From a bacterium (GTDB taxonomy: Bacteria > Planctomycetota > Planctomycetia > Kolteriales > Kolteriaceae): a stretch of DNA of 46,269 nt. The notes below the pieces were generated by a model that was not told the origin of the DNA, did no database searches, and saw only the letters and a list, made by a program, of their open reading frames with translations. The stretch spans positions 1 to 46,269 of the forward strand of contig JAIEPU010000006.1 of the NCBI GenBank assembly GCA_019748235.1, in the 5' to 3' direction. The position numbers and the translations under genes are program-made. The first letter of the stretch is position 1. Every line of letters starts with the position of its first letter. Below are positions 24,976 to 33,644 of the stretch, in pieces.

Positions 24976-25824
24976 TTAAGTCATCCGCCCTCTCGCCCAA
25001 GCCTCGAGATGCGCATGGGTGATAGGAACATTTTCGTCTGCCATCATACCCAAAAGCCTGGCATCTTTCGGCCGCTCTCCCAAGGTATGCTTCCAGAAGA
25101 AATCATCCGTGATTTCAAATACCTCAAGTACAGAGGGATTCTGTGGATCACGGTAATAATGCCTGAGCTTGGCATCATTGGGAATGAAACCGGCGGAAAA
25201 GCAAATACGTGTCTGATCGCTTCGGTTCGCCTCAGAAGAATGTAGCACTCGTCCATCGTAGATCAGCGCGTCCCCGGCGTTTTGCCGTACGGCGGTCAGG
25301 TACGACTCCTTAATCTCAGGAAGTAAAGACTCGATCTGTATCTGGTCGGACGGTCCAAAGCTGATCCGGCTCGGTGGGTGGTGACTCCCTGGGACCACGT
25401 TTAGTTGGCCGTTCACTTCATTTGTATCAATGAGCGGACAAATAACATTGAGCGATCGGGTAACGCTCGGATCGACAATAGTCCAATCTTGATGTAAGGG
25501 TACAGCACTATTTGGAGAGGGCTCTTTGACAACGAAATTACCACAGCAGTATCGGTAGCCATCAAGCAAATCCTTCAGTCGTGTCTCAAAAATCGCACCG
25601 ACGCGTTCGTGAATTGCTCGACGATAATCGACGTCACGACTAAACATATCCGTATGCCAGTCCGACTCGAATCGCGTACCGAAATTATGATAAATCGCAT
25701 TCACTTGCTCGATGTCATCATTCGTTAAAAGGGGAATGACGACAAAACCCTCTCTTTCAAATTGCTCAGCCAATCTCGAATCAACGAACGATCGCATTAT
25801 CATCGATTGTGAATTGCTGCCCAT
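24976..25824 (-). CDS. phytanoyl-CoA dioxygenase (PhyH) family oxygenase, second copy
   Basis: This 282-residue protein of the same Fe(II)/2-oxoglutarate oxygenase family has its facial triad in VPLHQDWTIVDP (HxD) and in VLHSSEANRSDQTRI (His), with the following Arg as likely 2-oxoglutarate ligand. The N-terminus FEREGFVVIPLLTNDDIEQ parallels the neighbouring copy. Residue-level differences between the two are large, so this is an old duplication or two different acquisitions. The ATG at 25824 is preceded by GAGAGG; an ATG at 25938 gives a longer N-terminus that is not typical. It lies between the first PhyH gene and the second YfhO gene, all on the minus strand, and may share their transcript. 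Confidence 0.9.
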   Translation of the reverse strand: MGSNSQSMIMRSFVDSRLAEQFEREGFVVIPLLTNDDIEQVNAIYHNFGTRFESDWHTDMFSRDVDYRRAIHERVGAIFETRLKDLLDGYRYCCGNFVVKEPSPNSAVPLHQDWTIVDPSVTRSLNVICPLIDTNEVNGQLNVVPGSHHPPSRISFGPSDQIQIESLLPEIKESYLTAVRQNAGDALIYDGRVLHSSEANRSDQTRICFSAGFIPNDAKLRHYYRDPQNPSVLEVFEITDDFFWKHTLGERPKDARLLGMMADENVPITHAHLEAWARGRMT

Positions 25825-26031
25825 GGAAACCTCTCGCCCCAAGTCGCTCATCCCATGAATCGCTAAAAGCTCATTTCGGCCGTCGCAAAACCCGATAGCG
25901 ATGCTACGAAGTATTCTACGAATTGCATAGACAGACAATGCGAGACTTTAAGAATCACGGGAGTCGGTTGAGTTCGCGGATCTGGTTACCGTCAGATTCA
26001 AGAAATGAGCACAACCACGATCCCGATTCAA

Positions 26032-28122
26032 TCACCGCTCTTCACGATTGCAACCCAGCCCTAATGGCGCCGGTCTCCAGCAAATAAGCCATAGGGAAGT
26101 TATCAAAGTAACAGCTAATCCCAGGTAAAACTCGATTGGCACAACTCGAACAATGATCTCGTGTTTGCCTTGGTCGACCCGAATTGCCCGAAACGCGAGA
26201 TTGGCTGGGTAAACAGTCGTCGGCTTTCCATCGACCCAGGCTCGCACAAAGGGCCAATAAGCATCTGCGATCACTAAGAACGAGTCCGCTTCCGCGGTCA
26301 CATAAACCACTGATTCCTTCCAAGATTTTGAATCATATCGCACCGATCCCTTGAGCGATCGATCCCCGTTCGTCCAATCCACCGGATTTTCGACCTCAAT
26401 CGCCACCGTTTGTGACGGATCGAAATCCTCCTCTAAAAGGCGACCGGCAACTTGCTTCCGATCGGAAAACTGTTCTACTCTCTGAACCAGCCAGGCACGT
26501 CCAAGGGGATTATTGAGACGATAGAAATACACTCCCTCCTCGGTGATCGGGGTTACTTCCCCAATCGGCGATGCAACTGCGCCCGCGACATGAGTGATAC
26601 CCGCCAATCTTAGGAGCTTCGTCCATTGACCAGGAGCACGGTCTTTAAGTCGCATGAACGCATCAATCCGAAGAGGACTAACGGTGTCGTTCAACTCCAA
26701 TTGGTCGAGCACAGCAACATTATGCATGAGATTACTATTAGGTGACAGCGATCGAACATTCTCCTCGACAATCTTAAGATTCACTGCTCCAACGAAATTC
26801 TTTTGATAATTCCAAAGTCTAGTCGTCGGATTATTTGAAAGTGCTGTAACGATCGCTGAATCCGCGTCTTCATAGACATCGAAACTTACAGCCATAGGAC
26901 TCAAATCATGACTGGCTGCAAATAACGAGAGCGACGTCACCCCTGCCCATCCGATCGCTGCTCCTAGCTTCGCTTTCCAAGTGGTCAGCATCAGAAGCAA
27001 TTGTGAAGAACCCGCCGCCATTAGCATGAAGACGCCGATGACGCCTGGAATCAAATACACGACCGGCCACTTGAAGATATTCAAGACAGGTAGGTATTCT
27101 GCATATCGAAAGATCCAGAACCCTGTCGCCAACAAATAACTGAGTAAAATCGTTATTGGCCAGAATCCTCGTGGAAACCACGCCGCCCGCGTCAAGAGCC
27201 CAAGCAGCGCCAAACCAACAATGAACGCGAACCTTATCCAAGCATACCAAACAGACACTTCCTCTATTCCCGCGGCCTGAAACCAGGAAGGAAGGAATGC
27301 GAATGCCATGGGCAAGAATCGCTCTGCGACGGCAGCTCTATCGACAAACTCATGACGATTGGAATTTAAGAAATACACTAGGATTGGAATGAACTGTATG
27401 GATGCCAGTATCACTCCCCCCACAACAATTGCAAACGATCGCTTGATGATTTGGAGCAGTGGAATTTGGTTGAATGTTAAGAACAAAAAGTAAATGACTT
27501 CGGTAATGTAAACAATAATTGTGTTATTGGGCGCACCTGGGGTCATCAAAATCGAATTCACGATAACTAACAACTTTGTTGCCCGCTTCGACCCGTCGGC
27601 CATTAAATCGATCAAGTAGAGAGCTAGCGGCAAATATACGATCGAGGGTGTTGCCATACTCATTCCATGGCAAAGTCTCCATGACTCTGACGACATCGCG
27701 AATACCGCCCCAATACAGGCGGAAGCCGAGCTTTTCAAACGACGAAAAATGTAAATATACATAAAAATACAAAACATGAGGTCATGGACAGCCAGGAATA
27801 TGTCGTTTCCTTTTGATGAGGGAAATAAAAGAAAGATCGCAGAAAGAGGATACAAGATTCCAGAATGACTGTTATCCAGTTGGGGATAGCCGCACATCAA
27901 GTAAGGATTCCATGTGGGCCATTCACCTGAAAGGACGGCGCGGGCGGCAGAGACTCGTTCCGGAATATCTTGAGGAACGAGATCAATCCTCCAAAGACTT
28001 GCGGAGGAGAAGAGAATAGGATTGACAAAAACGAACCAGCTCAAAAGCATCACTGACACGGCAATCGCATGATGATTCTTACCGATAAACCCTTCTCTGC
28101 CGATCGACCTTATTGAACTCAT
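26032..28122 (-). CDS. YfhO-type polytopic membrane protein, second copy
   Basis: This 696-residue protein has a run of hydrophobic segments through about residue 400, a soluble region of about 250 residues, and a terminal membrane helix (FYLGLAVTLITSLWLICW). It shows the same landmarks as the 775-residue paralogue: an early GEWPTWNPYLMCGYPQ (the other has GSLPEWTPLVLNGWP), and a late beta-domain with IADAYWPFVRAWVDG and QGKHEIIVRV. This suggests a GT-C-type role at the outer face of the cytoplasmic membrane, moving a sugar from a polyprenyl donor, but the substrate is unknown. GAGAAG precedes the ATG. The radical SAM gene lies 207 bases upstream on the same strand. Confidence 0.83.
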   Translation of the reverse strand: MSSIRSIGREGFIGKNHHAIAVSVMLLSWFVFVNPILFSSASLWRIDLVPQDIPERVSAARAVLSGEWPTWNPYLMCGYPQLDNSHSGILYPLSAIFLLFPSSKGNDIFLAVHDLMFCIFMYIYIFRRLKSSASACIGAVFAMSSESWRLCHGMSMATPSIVYLPLALYLIDLMADGSKRATKLLVIVNSILMTPGAPNNTIIVYITEVIYFLFLTFNQIPLLQIIKRSFAIVVGGVILASIQFIPILVYFLNSNRHEFVDRAAVAERFLPMAFAFLPSWFQAAGIEEVSVWYAWIRFAFIVGLALLGLLTRAAWFPRGFWPITILLSYLLATGFWIFRYAEYLPVLNIFKWPVVYLIPGVIGVFMLMAAGSSQLLLMLTTWKAKLGAAIGWAGVTSLSLFAASHDLSPMAVSFDVYEDADSAIVTALSNNPTTRLWNYQKNFVGAVNLKIVEENVRSLSPNSNLMHNVAVLDQLELNDTVSPLRIDAFMRLKDRAPGQWTKLLRLAGITHVAGAVASPIGEVTPITEEGVYFYRLNNPLGRAWLVQRVEQFSDRKQVAGRLLEEDFDPSQTVAIEVENPVDWTNGDRSLKGSVRYDSKSWKESVVYVTAEADSFLVIADAYWPFVRAWVDGKPTTVYPANLAFRAIRVDQGKHEIIVRVVPIEFYLGLAVTLITSLWLICWRPAPLGLGCNREER

Positions 28123-28329
28123 TATTCGTTCTTCTCATTAGCCCAGCGAGTCATTCGAGTTTTACCGTTTCGTTCAACTCATTTAGGCTGGACGTGAACT
28201 TACTCAACCACCGTTATAGGGCAAGCGTCATCCGAAGTGATCTAATCCGACAAGCATCTTGAGGATAGCTATTTACAGAGTAGGCTATGGGGCAATCATA
28301 GTTCGTCGACAGATGATGATTTCAGTTAC

Positions 28330-30036
28330 TCATTCGGCCGCAATTTCCATACGAACGGGTTTTTTCTTTTTTAACGCGAATATTTCGAGCAATCGGTTCT
28401 CAATGGCTGTTTCTCGACCCTGCCCAGTCCACAATGACCTGATAAACTGAATCAGGCGGCGAGGACGAGTCACGAATGAGATGCCGTAGAAAACAATCAT
28501 AATCAATAGCCGCCATAACATGAGTTCAAACCCGCCGACGGCACGACAGAAACTAGCTGGGACGGTAGGATCGTTGCATGCCAGCATCGATTCGTAATAC
28601 TCGTCATTTATCGCCGGAATTCTCCCCTCTTTACGCAACTCGTCGAACAGAACCGTGCCCGGGTAGGGCGAGAAAATGCTTATTAGAGGGTCATCGACTC
28701 CATAGTAAGCTAGTTTCCAGCAAAAAAGCGTTGTTTCTAGAATGTTGGATCGTGTTTCAAATGGAAATCCAATAATCATGTTAATCTTGATTCGAAGACC
28801 GGCGCGAACGGCTCCCTTGATTGACTCTATCAAGCGAGGAAGATGAACTTCCTTCTTCACCATTTTTAAAACCTGTGGTGAACCACTTTCCGGCGCGTAC
28901 CCGATATTGCGACAACCCGTCCTGTAGAGCGCCTTCGCTACTTCCTCATCGATTGCTTCTGATCGCGTTCCACTGGGTAGTTGCCATGTGAACTTCAGTC
29001 CTCTCTCTTCGATGAGTTCACAAAACTTGAGAATCCAGTCGCGCTTGATGATCATCGTCAGGTCGTAGAAGTCGACATTCTCGACACGGTAATCACGGAT
29101 GTAGTCTTCGATTTCATCGAGGACATCAGCAGGATCGCGTGGAACCCAGAGTTGTCCGTACATCGTGGGATTGGAGCAAAACGTACACTTGTACGGGCAT
29201 CCTCGCGTCCCCAGGACTCCAATGCTGCGTCCCCGGTAAACCCCGAAACAATTCGTGGATGAGAGGTAGGGTTCGAGGTCAAAGAGATCCCATGCGGGCC
29301 GAGGAACGCTCGTCTTTTTGCCAATTCGCTTACGTGCTTCGGTTTTGACGAAATTTCCCTCGTCATCGACAAATGCTACCCCCGCCACGTCACGCGCATC
29401 TGATTTCGTTCGCACCCTGCTGAGGATATCCGCAAATGTGAGCTCGCCCTCTCCGAGGACGCAAAAATCAAGGGATGGGCATTCACGGAGTGAAATTTCA
29501 GGCAGGGCGGTCGCGTGCTCTCCTCCCAGAACGAGGATCGCATTGGGAAAGCGCGCGCGTAAAGCGTTTAAGACCCCTCTTGCCGCAGGCCAATCCTGCG
29601 TGAACATGCAAGCAACTCCAATGACTTCGACATCGTTGCGAACACGTTGGGCGATTTCTTCGGGGTCGAGTCCTTGATGAATGTACTTGCCAACCGTGCG
29701 CGCCAAGTCTGGGGCGGAAGCGACCGCATCCACGATTTGAACATCATGACCCTGCTCTCGCGCCGAACCCGCTACGTAGGCGAGCCCGATGGGAACTGTC
29801 ATCCGATTGTTCCAGCTATTCTTCGAGCCTATCAACGGTGGATGAACGAGCGTCACTTTGCGACCTGAGCAAATGAACACATTATCCGACGACGTCGACG
29901 CGGGCTCGAGTGAAATAATGCTCAGTGTGCTCAAGGCGAGAAACTCCAACTGAACAGGATCATCGAAGACGGGAGCGCATCTTGGACAACTTAAGTGACG
30001 AGGTGACGTTGGTCGAGCAAAAACCCTGGAAAGCAT
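28330..30036 (-). CDS. B12-binding domain radical SAM protein
   Basis: This is a 568-residue enzyme of the class with an N-terminal cobalamin-binding fold and a radical SAM core, as in BchE, P-methylases and hopanoid methylases. Residues about 60-205 have the Rossmann-like B12 domain (VTLVHPPLIG, VPIGLAYVAG, VLGGEHATALPE, FCVLGEGE). The iron-sulfur motif GTRGCPYKCTFCSNP supplies Cys280, Cys284 and Cys287. The C-terminus has a hydrophobic stretch (LLIMIVFYGISFV) that may dock on the membrane. About 50 unusual N-terminal residues include CPRC (Cys17, Cys20); a later start near residue 53 is possible, but no ribosome binding site is evident there. The reaction is unknown, with methylation or ring chemistry on a lipid as candidates. 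Confidence 0.9.
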   Translation of the reverse strand: MLSRVFARPTSPRHLSCPRCAPVFDDPVQLEFLALSTLSIISLEPASTSSDNVFICSGRKVTLVHPPLIGSKNSWNNRMTVPIGLAYVAGSAREQGHDVQIVDAVASAPDLARTVGKYIHQGLDPEEIAQRVRNDVEVIGVACMFTQDWPAARGVLNALRARFPNAILVLGGEHATALPEISLRECPSLDFCVLGEGELTFADILSRVRTKSDARDVAGVAFVDDEGNFVKTEARKRIGKKTSVPRPAWDLFDLEPYLSSTNCFGVYRGRSIGVLGTRGCPYKCTFCSNPTMYGQLWVPRDPADVLDEIEDYIRDYRVENVDFYDLTMIIKRDWILKFCELIEERGLKFTWQLPSGTRSEAIDEEVAKALYRTGCRNIGYAPESGSPQVLKMVKKEVHLPRLIESIKGAVRAGLRIKINMIIGFPFETRSNILETTLFCWKLAYYGVDDPLISIFSPYPGTVLFDELRKEGRIPAINDEYYESMLACNDPTVPASFCRAVGGFELMLWRLLIMIVFYGISFVTRPRRLIQFIRSLWTGQGRETAIENRLLEIFALKKKKPVRMEIAAE

Positions 30037-30110
30037 CGATTATGGAGCATAATCGGCCCCAGTATCTAAATGATAATCGAAAATGGCCATATACTTATCG
30101 GCAGTGAACG

Positions 30111-30157
30111 AAAAAAGTGCACCCGACCTTCGGCGTAGGCCGTTGGGTCGGATGCAC
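30111..30157 (-). terminator. rho-independent terminator of the sigma factor gene
   Basis: On the minus strand a 12-base-pair stem (GTGCATCCGACC with its partner, one G-U pair) encloses a second four-pair CGGC/GCCG hairpin with a CTAC loop and is followed directly by TTTTTT (30111-30116). It lies 57 bases beyond the stop of the sigma factor gene, the expected position. Confidence 0.88.
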
Positions 30158-30213
30158 CACCGTGTCCAGACTTTGTCTTCCTCTTCAACGATTGGAAGAG
30201 GTACCGAACGCGA

Positions 30214-31884
30214 TTAGTTCAAAAAGGCGACGTCGAGCTTATCTTCTGCCGCGAAACGACGAAGTTTGTTGATCGCACGCGCTTCGATCTGTCGGATGCG
30301 CTCTTTCGTCACTCCGAAACGAGTTCCGACTTCCTCGAGCGTTTCCGGCTTCACGTTACTCTCGAGCCCGTACCGATAGACGATTACCTGTCGCTCCCGA
30401 TCATCGAGCCGGTCGAGGATCTTATCGATGGCAGTCGCCATCCGCTCATGCTGAATCTCGACTTCGTAGGCGTTCGCCCTTTCATCAGGGGCCATCTCGA
30501 ACGCAAGTTCATGCCCCGTGACAAACCGGTCCCGATGAGTATTCTCCGCGGGAATTGTCCTCGCGAAGTTCTTGATAATCGCCCAGCTCGCGTAGGTGCT
30601 GAATTTGAAGCCGCGGCTGTAGTCGAATTTCTCGACGGCCCGCATCAGCGAGACATTGCCGTCACTGATGAGTTCGAAGAGGTTTCGACCACCGTACGCG
30701 TGCTTTTTCGCAACCGCCACCACAAGGCGAAGGTTTGAACGAATGAGCCGGCGCTTCAAATCAGAAGCATCGTCCAGATAGATTTCTAACTTGTCTAAAT
30801 CGCTCGCCTTGGGGTGCGTGCGATCCATTGTCTCGCGAAGTTTCTCCGCCTGAAAAAGCCTGAAATTCATCCGACGGAAAAGGTACTGCTCCTGATCTCT
30901 GTTGAGGAGAGGCATACCGTAAAGCGACATCAAATACGGTGGCAGGTCAGGCGGTATGCGAACCGCCTTCGCCTTTTCGTCGCCAGACGGCTCCGCACCA
31001 CAAATCTCGGCCTCGATTCCCGGGTTCGCAAACGAGGCATTCGCAATGTAATCGATCGGCTGGCTCAGGAGCCGCTGAGCGCGCATTTCATTAACCACCC
31101 GGTATATCGTCGAACGCGTTCGGCGGTATTGCTCGGCCAGCTTTTCGATAGGAATCCCACGCCGAAACGAGTTGAAAATCCGTTGCTTCGTTTCCGGCTC
31201 GAGAGCACCGCGCAGAGTCGGGAAAATCGCCTGCTGCGGGAAGCTCGCATCGTGATTCTTGATGGTATATCGCACGGTCTCTGGAGATCGTCCTAAGCGA
31301 AGAGAGATACGCCGACTCACTTCGGCCAATGTCGCGGTGGGAACGGCCGCCATCCGGCGAGCACGCCGCACGATCTCATCCTTCTCTTCATTCGTGAGTT
31401 GGCTGAAACGGGATCCCCGATCAACGTCTTGAGCGTGATCGCGGACGAATCGCTCTATGGAAGATTTCAAGAATCCTACCCGCTTGCGCCCATCAATGAC
31501 GAACCGTCGACTCACCAACCCACGGTCCCGCCAACGATTGACGGTTTTCGTCGAAATGTTGTATTCCTGACTCACATCCTCCACCGTCAAAACCGGCTCG
31601 CCGGCGTCTCCGACTTCAATGTCGGCGCTCGCGGAGAGATCCTCAATAAAGAGGCGGAGATCGTGGAGCAGGTCTTTGCTGCTGATTACCAAGTCGGGGT
31701 AGATCTCGGGACGATATCCCGTGATCCGGTGCGCGACAAACTGGTAAGGATAGTCACGATCGCTGACGATCTCGAGCAATAGTTGCTCGGCTCGCATCAG
31801 CTGATCGACCTTGTGCTCACGACGCGCAAAGCGGGTTTGTTGCTCCGCAAATTGCTTCATGGCTGGATGACGATAACGTGACAC
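30214..31884 (-). CDS. sigma-70 family RNA polymerase sigma factor with N-terminal HTH modules
   Basis: This 556-residue protein ends in a sigma-70 core. Region 2 is at about 378-445 (LRLVVAVAKKHAYGG, LISDGNVSLMRAVEKFDYSRG, FSTYASWAI) and region 4 at about 488-545 (LDDRERQVIVYRYGL, FGVTKERIRQIEARAINKLR). A region-1.2-like segment lies at about 316-350. Region 3 is short or degenerate between them. Ahead of the core are three helix-turn-helix-like segments: a MerR/excisionase-like one at about 99-150 (LTVEDVSQEYNISTKTVNRW), one at about 184-210 (TLAEVSRRISLRLGRSPETV) and one at about 243-270 (IPIEKLAEQYRRTRSTIYRV). The start is a GTG with AAGGAG eight bases upstream. It would direct RNA polymerase to a promoter set of its own. 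It could be a planctomycete-specific alternative sigma. Confidence 0.93.
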   Translation of the reverse strand: MSRYRHPAMKQFAEQQTRFARREHKVDQLMRAEQLLLEIVSDRDYPYQFVAHRITGYRPEIYPDLVISSKDLLHDLRLFIEDLSASADIEVGDAGEPVLTVEDVSQEYNISTKTVNRWRDRGLVSRRFVIDGRKRVGFLKSSIERFVRDHAQDVDRGSRFSQLTNEEKDEIVRRARRMAAVPTATLAEVSRRISLRLGRSPETVRYTIKNHDASFPQQAIFPTLRGALEPETKQRIFNSFRRGIPIEKLAEQYRRTRSTIYRVVNEMRAQRLLSQPIDYIANASFANPGIEAEICGAEPSGDEKAKAVRIPPDLPPYLMSLYGMPLLNRDQEQYLFRRMNFRLFQAEKLRETMDRTHPKASDLDKLEIYLDDASDLKRRLIRSNLRLVVAVAKKHAYGGRNLFELISDGNVSLMRAVEKFDYSRGFKFSTYASWAIIKNFARTIPAENTHRDRFVTGHELAFEMAPDERANAYEVEIQHERMATAIDKILDRLDDRERQVIVYRYGLESNVKPETLEEVGTRFGVTKERIRQIEARAINKLRRFAAEDKLDVAFLN

Positions 31885-32597
31885 GCGACTACTCCTTGCC
31901 AGGCGAGTGGGTTCCCACCAGCGGGCACACCAACAAGCTGTCTAATCCATCAAAGCGGAAAATCAGTGTCGGACGGGAAAGTTTGCGGGGTCTATTCCGG
32001 TCAAGCTTTCCATCTGTGCATAAGACGAAATTCTCTGCACTCATCCTTCTCATGTGGGCCTTCGGTAAATTCTGAACCAGCCGCTCGGCTGACGAGGATG
32101 TCAACACACTCAACTGGTACGAAGTTCACCACCCAACTGTTTGCCTCCATTCCCTGTTCGCCGCAGGGATTGCTTTGATCAACACAAGTGCAGGCGGCGT
32201 GCCATTTCGACACTTGGTTTTCTAACCAGGTTCGCCTTTCACCAAAACACATAGCCAACATGGCGTTAGGAGGGGTTTAATCTTTTCGCAAACGAAAGTT
32301 CGCTTTTACCTTTTGCCAACAATCTTTTTGGCTTAGTCAGAATCTTTTCGCAACGGTCAATCTGGAACCGCCCTGAACACTCCTTGCCCTAGTAACTTTT
32401 TCCATCCACCTCGAACGGGGGAACATTGGATTTCGACCATTGGTGCGGTGACTTGTCGCTCGGCGGGGTGTAGATATGAACCCTCCATGTGGGTCACCGG
32501 CGGCGGAAAAGTCGAGATCGCCCGACCCCTCCTTCTTCAAACGTAGGTTGAAAACCGGTTAAACTCCCTGGCGGATCTCAAAACGAGGGGCCATTTC
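31885..32597. other. long intergenic region between sigma factor and hydroxyacid dehydrogenase genes
   Basis: These 713 bases separate two divergent genes, and no open frame in them looks coding. Small inverted repeats occur at 32213-32230 (CTTGGTT, TTCT loop, AACCAGG) and about 32150-32168 (TCCCTG and CAGGGA). A pair of identical 13-base direct repeats is listed separately. The region should carry the promoters of both genes. Its length is unusual against the tight spacing elsewhere in this part of the window. Confidence 0.5.
32279..32353. repeat. direct repeats AATCTTTTCGCAA
   Basis: The 13-mer AATCTTTTCGCAA occurs at 32279-32291 and again, identical, at 32341-32353, 62 bases apart (about six helical turns). 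A partial copy, AATCTTTTTG, lies between them at 32321-32330. They sit in the divergent intergenic region about 245-320 bases before the dehydrogenase start. They could be operator sites for a dimeric regulator; no binding protein is known. Confidence 0.5.
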
Positions 32598-33587
32598 ATG
32601 AGTCGTCCAAGGGTATACGTGACTCGGCGGATTCCGCAGATCGGTATCGATGTCTTGAGCGAGTTGGCGGACGTCGAGATTTGGCCCGACCCCCTTCCCC
32701 CTCCCCCCGAGGTGCTCAAGGAAAAAGTGGCTGAAATCGACGGACTCCTCGCCCTCTTGACCGACAAGATCGACGACCCGCTACTGCAGAAGGGGAAGAA
32801 CCTACGCGTTATTTCCAACATGGCGGTCGGTTACAACAACATTGATGTGCCCGCGGCTACCCGGCGAGGCATCCCAATCGGCAATACGCCGGGCGTTCTC
32901 ACCGAGGCAACGGCCGACCTAACCGTTGCACTTATTCTCGCCGCCGCCCGTCGTGTCGTGGAAGGGCATCTTTTTGCCGTCAGTGGCGATTGGAAAACTT
33001 GGGATCCCTTGGGCCATTTAGGACAGGACATCGCGGGGCGGACAATCGGCATCGTGGGACTTGGAAAAATTGGGACCGCAGTCGCGCGGCGGCTCCATTT
33101 CGGCTGGGGAATGAACGTTCTTTACACTGCCCGCAGCCGAAAACAGGACGCGGAGAAGGAGCTCAGTGCCCGGTACGTCTCGTTTGATGAGTTACTCGCT
33201 CAGTCCGACGTCGTGGTGGTACAGACGGATCTGAATCCATCCACCACCCATTTGTTCGATAAGTCAGCCTTCAAGAAGATGAAACCGACCGCCATTTTCA
33301 TCAACACCGCGCGCGGTCCCGTCCATCAACAGGCGGACCTCATCGATGCGTTGAAATCAGGAGAGATCTTTGCTGCGGGTCTCGACGTCACTGTTCCTGA
33401 ACCCCCTCCCCCAGGCGATCCCATACTATCGGTCCCGAATCTCGTTTTGACGCCGCACATCGCCAGTGCGACGATTGAAACGCGCGACCGAATGGCAGAG
33501 ATCGCCGCCCGAAACATCGTGGCGGGACTCACCGGCAAGCCGCTTCCACACTGTGTGAATCCAGAGGTTCAACCCCGAACGGTATGA
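32598..33587 (+). CDS. D-2-hydroxyacid dehydrogenase (glyoxylate/hydroxypyruvate reductase-like)
   Basis: This 329-residue enzyme of the D-isomer-specific 2-hydroxyacid dehydrogenase family reduces glyoxylate or hydroxypyruvate with NAD(P)H. It has the N-terminal catalytic lobe, the NAD motif GIVGLGKIGTAVARRL, the catalytic Arg in NTARGP, and the Glu-His pair with LDVTVPEPPPPGDP and LVLTPHIASAT. The substrate region SNMAVGYNNIDV matches glyoxylate reductase (GyaR) members more than phosphoglycerate dehydrogenase, and there is no ACT domain. GAGGGG is upstream of the ATG. A phosphatase gene begins almost at once downstream. Confidence 0.93.
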   Translation: MSRPRVYVTRRIPQIGIDVLSELADVEIWPDPLPPPPEVLKEKVAEIDGLLALLTDKIDDPLLQKGKNLRVISNMAVGYNNIDVPAATRRGIPIGNTPGVLTEATADLTVALILAAARRVVEGHLFAVSGDWKTWDPLGHLGQDIAGRTIGIVGLGKIGTAVARRLHFGWGMNVLYTARSRKQDAEKELSARYVSFDELLAQSDVVVVQTDLNPSTTHLFDKSAFKKMKPTAIFINTARGPVHQQADLIDALKSGEIFAAGLDVTVPEPPPPGDPILSVPNLVLTPHIASATIETRDRMAEIAARNIVAGLTGKPLPHCVNPEVQPRTV

Positions 33588-33644
33588 ATGTTATCTTCGT
33601 CCTATAGCCCAGCGTATCTTTCGAACCCCACTAAGAGAGAAACG

